From Cladocopium goreaui (Eukaryota > Sar > Dinophyceae > Suessiales > Symbiodiniaceae): a stretch of DNA of 64,000 nt. Positions within the stretch are counted from its first letter, which is position 1, and every line of letters starts with the position of its first letter. Location: positions 310,001 through 374,000 of the forward strand of contig CAMXCT020001768.1 of NCBI GenBank assembly GCA_947184155.2, given 5' to 3'. The notes below the pieces were generated by a model. That model saw nothing but the letters and a program-made list of their open reading frames with translations. It had not been told where the DNA came from and did no database searches. Below are positions 56,976 through 64,000 of this stretch, one piece after another. Position numbers and translations under genes: made by a program.

Positions 56976-57270
56976 TAGTTAATAAGTACCCAATAGCACA
57001 TGGTCACAACGATTAGCCATATTGTCAATGATTATTGATAATAGATGGTTGATACAGGAATGTTCGTGGATAATCATTGTGGTTGATAACTATCCAATGA
57101 CGGATGGTTAAAGGACCTCGTTTCTTAAACATGGTAGAAATGCTTGGTTTAACCATCAACAACTAGGGATTGAGCCAATGAAGAATGGAGTCAGTGAACA
57201 TTGGTAAGGTCGTAAACTATCCAGTGGTGAACTTCGTGTCTTGAAATAGGGATATGTATATATATATATA

Positions 57271-57398
57271 CAATGTGGGGCCCCCTATTTATAAGTTGAT
57301 TTATAAGCCCCAATAAGTATAGTTATAAGTACCATAAATCATAAACCATAGTTATTGGAGTTATAAACCAACTTAGCTATCTAGGGGGCCCCACTTTG
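57271..57398. mobile_element. HP1 element in a TA tract
   Basis: TA duplicate. Confidence 0.8.
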
Positions 57399-58026
57399 TA
57401 TATATAGCAATTGTTGACGGATATTCCTTACACTATACTATACCGACTATGTTCCTTTTTGGGATGGGTGTCTAAACGAGAAAGCAAGGATTTCAGTTCC
57501 CAATTGCTTATCTACCTATATGTGCTTGCACATGCTTGCCTATTTTTGCAGGTTACATATGGTTATAAACTAGGAAAACTATGAACAAGAACATAGCTTC
57601 ACTGAAGAACTATAATGAATTGTCTATGATTGGTGGATGTTCCACCCAAGTATTGGATAATTATATCAGTTATCTCCATACTCTTGTCAACGTCCCAGAT
57701 ATTTGTTGGTTAAATCAGCAATTTTTCTTAGTTCTCTCCATGTTTCTGCTGTTTCAAGCTCATCAACTTTGTTGCCTTCAATCAGATAAATCATCTGAGT
57801 TCTCCCAATTGTTGAAACTTACCCTCTGGTAATTTAACATAGCTATTGAACATGGCCCAGTCGAAATAGTTGATTTACCGTTCTCAAAGGTGGATCTTTC
57901 CATAGTTATGTTTGTTTTCCCATCACAAATGGTGGATCTTTCCATAGTTATGGTGGATCTTTCCATCGTTTTTTGTATGTTTAGCAGAGGGTAGATCCAT
58001 TTAGCTTCAACCCATTGGGTCCTAAG

Positions 58027-58120
58027 GCGACGAATCAACTTGCTGCGCGGCGACTCCTCCAGAAGCTGGCTGGGCCGCAAGGAGTACTGGGACGCTGCCT
58101 ATGCGTCGGGACGTTACAAG
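58027..58120 (+). CDS. Methyltransferase exon with the KEYWD block
   Basis: After CCTAAG it reads one base, then RRINLLRGDSSRSWLGRK, EYWDAAYASGRYK. EYW(D/N)xxY is the start of METTL13-like domains. It ends in phase 0 at AAG|GATAGC, a GA donor with AG|G on both sides. Another frame is open for about 75 codons here and is rejected. The 5' boundary is the least certain part. Confidence 0.75.
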
Positions 58121-61100
58121 GATAGCTATGCCGCTTGTCAAGGGACGGGAAGGCGCTATTTTTTCTAAGAACAAGTGGGGATTTGATGGTTCTGATAGCT
58201 GGTTGATAGAATATGGTTCTGAGTTGATACCACATTTAGGAAACATGGGGATTTGATAGTTGATAGTGGTTGATAGTTGATAGTTGGTATCGTTTGGTGT
58301 CAAAAAGTGGACAATTTGAAGATCATATGGGGATTTGATGGTTCTGATAGCCGATAGTGGTTGAACATTGTTGAAAACAGTTGATAGTTGTTTGAACATA
58401 CTTATATAATACCCTCTGGTAATTTAACATAGCTATTGAAAATGGCCATTTAGAGTTGATTTTCCCATCAAAAATGGTGATTTTCCATAGCTTCGTTAAA
58501 TTACCAGAGGGTAATGGTTGATCATGGTTGATTATAGTTGGTCAATGTGCCGAAATCAATGATATCTATGTGAATATAGATGGATATGATATGACCGCTG
58601 TGGCTAGAGTTGATGTCCTGAAATGTCATGTGAATGGGGAATATCCTGAGACAATGGCATATTTCGCCAGCAATATGGAGGTTTTAATGGTAAAATCTAG
58701 GGAAAATCATCTACAATGTGAGGCCCTCCGAGGGCCCTCCAGTTATAAGTTGGTTTTAACAAAAGCCCCGGTAACTAGTTCGTTATGTGCGTAGCATAAA
58801 CCAGTTCGTGACATTGGAGTTATGTGAACCAACTTAGATATCGTGGCCGGGGGCCTCACTTTGCAACAAGCATCACCAACGTTTGCCCAGTATTGGTTTC
58901 ACCAAAAGCCTGTGGTTTCCCCAGAGCTGTTCCCTCTTTGAAATGTCAGCTGGTCACCTGGTCTATAAGCCATACCATACATAGATGTCCTTTTCCCATT
59001 GGTTGGTTGATTAATAGAGGGGTTTGTTTACCCCTTTAACAACAGGTAAATGATGAAAATGATGATAGATGGTATACCAAACCGGCCCTCTATTTTTACC
59101 AAAAGGACATTATTGACACCATACACATCAATTTTCTCATGGATCAATTTATGATTGGGTACTGTAAACATCAGAAATTTAACAGTGTGTAAACAAACTC
59201 TAGTCCATACACATAAATGGGTAAACATCCCATCGAAGTTCTCAAATTTCGTCTGTTACTGAACTCACAGGAGGTGATTTTGACAGTCTGTGGGGATGGC
59301 CTGGAGCCCCTTCAGGGCACTTGGTAAATATGGCAGTTGTCCGTGGCAATGAGGACCAAATGGTTGAAATATGGAGAAATCTAGGCGCCCTCCTCTGTTT
59401 TGGCCAAGGCCCAACCGATCACTTTGCAGAATTTCTGCACAATTCCATAGCTTTTCCATGGATTTCACTTAAATGTCCCATAGATTGTGTGACTCAGCCA
59501 AGTTGCGACGATGCGTCAATAAAAATTTCTCATATGGCATATGGTGGTTTCCTGAAATAGGGGTACCCCTAGTTATGATCCACTTATAGCTGGGATTTTC
59601 CATTATAAACCAACCATTTTGGATACCTCCATTTATGGCAAGCCCCATACAGGGTGGGGCCCCCAAGATAGCGTTCAGTTGGTTTATAAGTGGTTTAACA
59701 ATGGTTTATGGTAGATATAACTATAGTTAATGGGGGTTATAATGGTTTATAAACCAACTTAGCTATCTTGGGGGCACCACCTTGTAGATTTCCCATGCTA
59801 GATTTGATGAGTGTGGCACTGAGGAGTGGAATCAAACCTGTGAAACGATCTGGCCGTCACTGAGATATGGAAAGGTGAAAAACTGCCGGGTGGTTTGAAT
59901 GCGATGTTAGTAGAGTTTAGTTGAATTTAAAAAATCAGAAGTGGACTTTATCCGTCAGAAATCAGACATTTAATTTTAATTGGATTTAACCACAATGAAC
60001 AGTGGATATGGGTGAGATTTCGCTGTGGATGGGTGAAAGAATTCTATTTGGAACACAAAACTGGCTGGATGGATTGTAACAAAAACCTCAAGTTTGTTTC
60101 TTGGCGAGGGGGGGTAGATGGATTTACATAGATATTACAACAGATTCCATTGAGATTGAAACTTTTACCATAGGATGTTTATTTTTTGGAGCATCCGGGA
60201 CTCATAACTTCTTGAAAACCAGCCTAAGATCCCTTAGACAAAGGCACATATGGAGCGGTTTTCCAAATCTGGAAATAGCAATAAGAATTGGAAACTCGAT
60301 GTGATAGATTCCGGAAATGGTCTCGACTCAAAACTAAAAAACGGGCAAATATCGTTGTGATTCACATCCCAACATTGACGACGATTCTGGCAACAAGTTT
60401 GGGATGCGGTTCCATAAGGGTAGCAGGTTTTTGGGCTGTTCCAAACTTCTAGCCGTACCTCCGGAGGCATTTTTGACAATTGAGGTTGAGAGATGGTTTC
60501 CACAGGGCTGGAACCATAGATTTTCCACAGATTTCCATAGATTTTCCATAGATTATTTGGGTTATTCTGTTTACGCATATGTGGAGTTGTCTCAAATTTT
60601 GAATCCCCAGATACTACCATGGGTTTGAACATCATGTTCGCAATTGGAATGGCAAGCTTGGGGCCACTCCCCCAGGTTTAGACTACCTAAATGGTTTTTT
60701 AAATCACTTGGCCTCCAGAAAATTTCAACAGCTTTTTGGAAAGCAACTGATCCCAATTAATCCACAGTGTTGCAAGGTGGTGCCCCATAGTTAGCTAAGT
60801 TGGTTTATAACTCCCATAACTATGGTTTATGGCAGATATAACTATAGTTAATGGGGTTTATAAACCAACTTATAACTGGGGGGCACCATCCTGTGTTTAT
60901 TGTTGATGAAATTAGAATCCCTTTTGTGGTTCCATAGCCGTGGCATCCCGTGGTTTTTGAAACAAAAAGGCATTGATCAATCTGTCCATTTCCTCACGAG
61001 GTGCACCCTCACGAGCCCATTTGACATCATCCATTACATGCACGAATCGTTGATGTTCGTTGATTACACATCATCCAAATATCCCAGATGCTCCATGGTG

Positions 61101-63350
61101 CTGGTAAATTTACCTACAAAACTGGGTGATTATGTTCGGGCAAATGTTGGTAAATATTCCATACATGGAGCATATGGGTATATCCAACTGCTGCATCTTC
61201 AGTTTATATCCAGTTGCTGACGTGAATTTCGACATGCTTTTGATGCTTTTTGGAAGTCCAAATTGACCAATGGGGATGGGTCAATACCTCCAAATTTCGG
61301 GGGATGAACAAATGACCATCGACCAGGCTACATGGGGTTTGGCCCACAGCCAAATGGATATTCGTTATCATTGTTGAATATCATTATGAACTTCTACAAT
61401 GTGAGGCCCCCAAGATATCTAAGTTGGTTTATAACTCCAATAACTATGGTTTATGGATGTTTATGGTACTTATAACTATAGTTACTGGGGCTTATAAACC
61501 AACTTATAACTGGGGGGCCTCACATTGTATGAACTTCTAGTGTTTGATGGTTCCGTAGCCATAATTTGTTTTCCCATAGGCTTCCCATATTTTATTTTAG
61601 ATGTCCATCAAATCTTGGAGATGTTCCATAAGATTTCCCGCAGCTTTTCCATAGATGTCCATGGATTTCCGTTCGATTTCCATAGGTTTCCCATAGATTT
61701 TCATATATAGATATCTCGCAGATTTCCCGTAGATTTCCGTGGATTTGCCACGGACTTCGAGGTATGTGCTCAACACCCTGGAGAGTCGCTTGGATGCGAA
61801 GATTTTGCACGTGGGATGTGGCAACAGCCGACTGGGCCGCATGCTCCATGATGACGGGTACATCAATGTGGCCTGGTCACGAAGTTGGGAGAAAGGATGG
61901 GACGATATGGGACAAGAATGAAGACAAAAATTAGCAGTGGCTGCTTGCGAGACACCCCTGTTGGTTGATGATTATCTCACTATCTCTGTGTTTGAGAGGG
62001 ATTTAACATGATTTAACCATCAGTTATTTAAGAAATGAACAAAAATCATGGGGACATAGGTGACAAATCACGACTGAACCGGTGGTTTCAAAGGCGACTG
62101 ATGGCGGCCCCTGGTAGATTTCACCAAGAAATTCATGGCTGTTTGAAGCTGTTTGAAGTCGGGAGATTCGCTTGCGAAAACGTATGGAGATTCGCTAAGG
62201 GAAGTCTTTATTGAAAACGCGACCGTGTTTTTGGAGTTTAGATTCTTTTCATGTCTGATATCTTTAAATGATTTAAATGCAAGGCCCAGTTGATCTGGTT
62301 GATCTGGGCACTGGTAGATCGGTGTTGAATCACAGGTGTTAAATCATCATCCGCATCGGGTTTTTGGCGATCTTCCCAGAGGTGTTCTGATGAAATCATG
62401 AGCCAATGGGCCTTGAATTAAGATGTACAGCTGAATTTAAGACGTGTTTTGCCTACGTACCTCGACCCTGCATTTATGCATGTTTATGCACTTTTAAATC
62501 GTGGTTTACACCATAATCAACTATATAGTACTTTTACCATCTTTTACCATCAAAATTGTGGGTAAGAATGAAAGGGTCTAGGTAGTTGTGAGCTCATGAT
62601 CCAAGGTACTGAACGTTGACTACAGTGGCTTGGAACCGAAGCATCCCCATGAGTGGCCTTAGATCGGTTGAAATTTTCAGATTTGATCGTGCCCATTGTT
62701 TAAAGATAAGCTTATACAATGTGAGGCCCCCAAGATGGCTAAGTTGGTGAACATAACTCCAATGTCACTATGGTTTATGGTACTTATAACTATAGCTACT
62801 GGGGCGAATCTAAACCAACTTATAACTGGGGGGCCTCACATTGTAAAATACGTTGCACAGCAAGCACTTTTTTGGGGATTTGTTATAACCTCTCTGGACG
62901 ATGCTTCGGATTGTGTCAGTGACTCAGTGAAAATCTTGGGTGAATCTGGCGCGATGGATCTCAATGGGCTTGACTTTTAGGGTGCGTATTCAAGTTTGTC
63001 TTCGAAGATAAAAGTGATATAAGTTGAAACATATTCCTCCCAAGGGATATATACTTAAAGCATCTTAAAGCCTTAGTGCCTAAGCAGAGGCTTCCTAGAT
63101 GGTTCCTTTCAATAAGCGGCCCTGTGCACCTGTGGGGTTGCATAGGGTGGTTTGTCTGAAGCAATCTCGGTGTTACAGTTCAAAAAGTCATCACAATTTG
63201 TTGCTGAGATATTGGATATAACAACTTATCCCACCATAATTGCAAAAGGTAAGTATCCCCACTGTTTAGCCATGGCTAAAACCAAACAAGCAGAAGAAAG
63301 TTGGCGCCGCTGGAGGTCGGGTGGTGATCAAGATGATGCAGCAAAGCCAG
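58027..63350 (+). CDS. METTL13/EEF1A-KMT-like SAM methyltransferase gene, split (span, 3' end outside)
   Basis: Five short exons chain into a protein with the layout of the METTL13 / EEF1A lysine methyltransferase group: a KEYWDAAYASGRYK block, an EW block, motif I with ILHVGCGNSRLG, the DDGYIN-VLNVDYS acidic loop that binds SAM ribose, and VVIKMM. In the family these proteins methylate lysines or the N-terminus of elongation factor 1A. Later motifs (the DKG block) were not found before the window end. The exact target cannot be told from sequence. The span includes introns full of hairpin elements. Confidence 0.82.
58412..58511. mobile_element. HP2 element in a methyltransferase intron
   Basis: Complete, TA flanks. 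Confidence 0.8.
58714..58863. mobile_element. HP1 element with duplicated G/C word
   Basis: The left end has an extra AGGGCCCTCC-type duplication; flanks TA and CA. Confidence 0.75.
59650..59784. mobile_element. HP1 element in a methyltransferase intron
   Basis: Ends 40 bases before the exon at 59824; TA duplicate. Confidence 0.8.
59824..59864 (+). CDS. Methyltransferase exon EWNQTCETIWPSLR
   Basis: Lies after CACTGAG. It starts in phase 0 and its 41 bases end in phase 2, exactly what its neighbours need, and it supplies the (D/E)W...P.L block expected between YW..RY and motif I. The GAG-TATG sequence recurs at both ends of the next intron, so the junction can slide without changing the protein. 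As written the donor would be AT, so the boundary is tentative. Confidence 0.55.
60773..60893. mobile_element. HP1 element, TG duplicate
   Basis: Mixed ends CAAGGTG / CATCCTG. Confidence 0.8.
61083..61178. mobile_element. HP7 element, TAT duplicate
   Basis: Complete. Confidence 0.85.
61397..61527. mobile_element. HP1 element, TA duplicate
   Basis: Inner tandem TTTATGGATGTTTATGG. Confidence 0.85.
61762..61867 (+). CDS. Methyltransferase exon with SAM-binding motif I
   Basis: Reads YVLNTLESRLDAK, then ILHVGCGNSRLGRMLHDDGYIN. VGCGNS is the glycine-rich motif I of class I methyltransferases, and the GCGNSxLxxxLxxxGY form is typical of the METTL13 group. The acceptor is TTCGAG. A GT donor at 61868 gives the family spacing between GYIN and NVDYS. 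Confidence 0.9.
62606..62627 (+). CDS. Methyltransferase exon VLNVDYS
   Basis: After ATCCAAG it encodes VLNVDYSG, the end of strand 2 with the acidic residue that binds SAM ribose (family: NIDIS). The 3' boundary (GC donor at 62628) is inferred from phase with the next exon and could be a few codons longer. Confidence 0.65.
62717..62843. mobile_element. HP1 element, TA duplicate
   Basis: 75 bases after the methyltransferase NVDYS exon. Confidence 0.85.
63316..63350 (+). CDS. Methyltransferase exon RVVIKMMQQ
   Basis: After CTGGAG it reads two bases, then RVVIKMMQQSQ. It corresponds to the SxVVIxxM helix after the NxDxS block. The frame stays open for about 20 more codons, so the donor is not fixed. 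Confidence 0.6.
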
Positions 63351-64000
63351 TGGCTCCGTCAAACACGCCTTGATGTGTTTGGAGACCCCAAAGGAACTGG
63401 TTTTGGTACCTAAAAAGGAAAAAATGCAAAATCCGGCGGATTGGAAGATTCGATTCCTCAGTATTTGATGATTTTGATTGCTATTTTGGGAGTGGAATAC
63501 TGCATTCTAGCTAAAACTAACTGGTTTCCCCAGAACAACTGACAATTCTTGCCGGACTTTGGATGTTGGGGTCTCAAATTTGTGGGTTTCATCATTTTTT
63601 GGTATGCAAATTTGTTAATTAGTTATATTAGTTCTCTCCTTCTTGGACGATGATCCCCAGTGATATACTCATTCTGGGGGGTCAGGTTGTTTCTAAGGGA
63701 ATATTTACAGGAAAACCATGGAAAACCCTACATTGTAAGGATTGGATTGAGGTTCTTGTTTCTTTTCTTCTCAATAGACTGGGTCTGTCTCAGCTAAGCA
63801 AGACTCCAAATGAGAAAGAACCGGAATGCAAACCACTATATTTCAATCACCAGAACATGCTTTCTGGTTCAGATTTTCCCAGCAAAGCTAAGTGGACACC
63901 AGAAAACAACTTATAAGTTGGTAACGGTTCATTCATAATCCCCATTTTTAGCCATTCAGTGTAATCCCCCCATTTCCTCAGTCATCATCAACAATCATTT

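Noticed and set aside
58528-59560. Two long + frames (58528-58794 and 59321-59560) inside the methyltransferase span
   Set aside because: They do not connect in phase with the methyltransferase exons, and the first runs into an HP1 element. They may be chance frames or parts of another transcript.

Overview
The window looks like nuclear DNA of a dinoflagellate, or of a close relative such as a syndinian. Two genes can be recognised by family. Both lie on the + strand and both are cut into very short exons (about 20-110 bases) separated by introns of hundreds to thousands of bases. In the better-resolved gene most introns start with GA or GC instead of GT, nearly all splice junctions read AG|G on both sides, and the introns are packed with short hairpin (MITE/introner-like) elements. 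Together these features fit dinoflagellates. No rRNA, tRNA, CRISPR array or bacterial-style operon was seen.

Gene 1 (about 16.8-27.3 kb) encodes a UBC9-type SUMO-conjugating E2 enzyme. Eight exons can be chained in phase from the conserved KKDHPFGF block to a stop codon, including the active-site cysteine exon. The N-terminal start exon was not found. Gene 2 (about 58.0 kb to past the right-hand region) encodes a METTL13/EEF1A-lysine-methyltransferase-like class I SAM methyltransferase. Five exons cover the EYWD block, an EW block, motif I (HVGCGNS), the NVDYS block and a VVIKMM block; the gene is still incomplete at the window end.

Other stretches carry good but unidentified coding exons, listed with modest confidence. 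The best are short phase-compatible chains ending in a stop at 10.95-11.38, 34.46-34.90, 35.41-36.34 and 37.05-38.20 kb, single terminal exons near 32.6 and 55.1 kb, and long open exons at 44.6, 48.5, 52.0 and 56.1 kb. Long open frames are a poor guide here: in both recognised genes the true exon frame is often not the longest open frame.

The dominant content is a crowd of roughly 100-150 hairpin elements, each about 85-150 bp, in at least eight families. Each family has its own terminal inverted repeat and its own target-site duplication length (2, 3, 4, 5 or about 7-10 bp). Several copies sit between apparent coding segments whose frame is continuous if the element plus one target duplicate is removed. 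Family members differ by swaps of whole short 'words', and the same swap appears in unrelated families. The rest is simple-sequence DNA (TA, GATA, AAT and TATACAG tracts), a 1-kb AT-rich field at 18.2-19.3 kb, a few long perfect hairpins and some local duplications. All family names here (HP1 to HP8) are mine.
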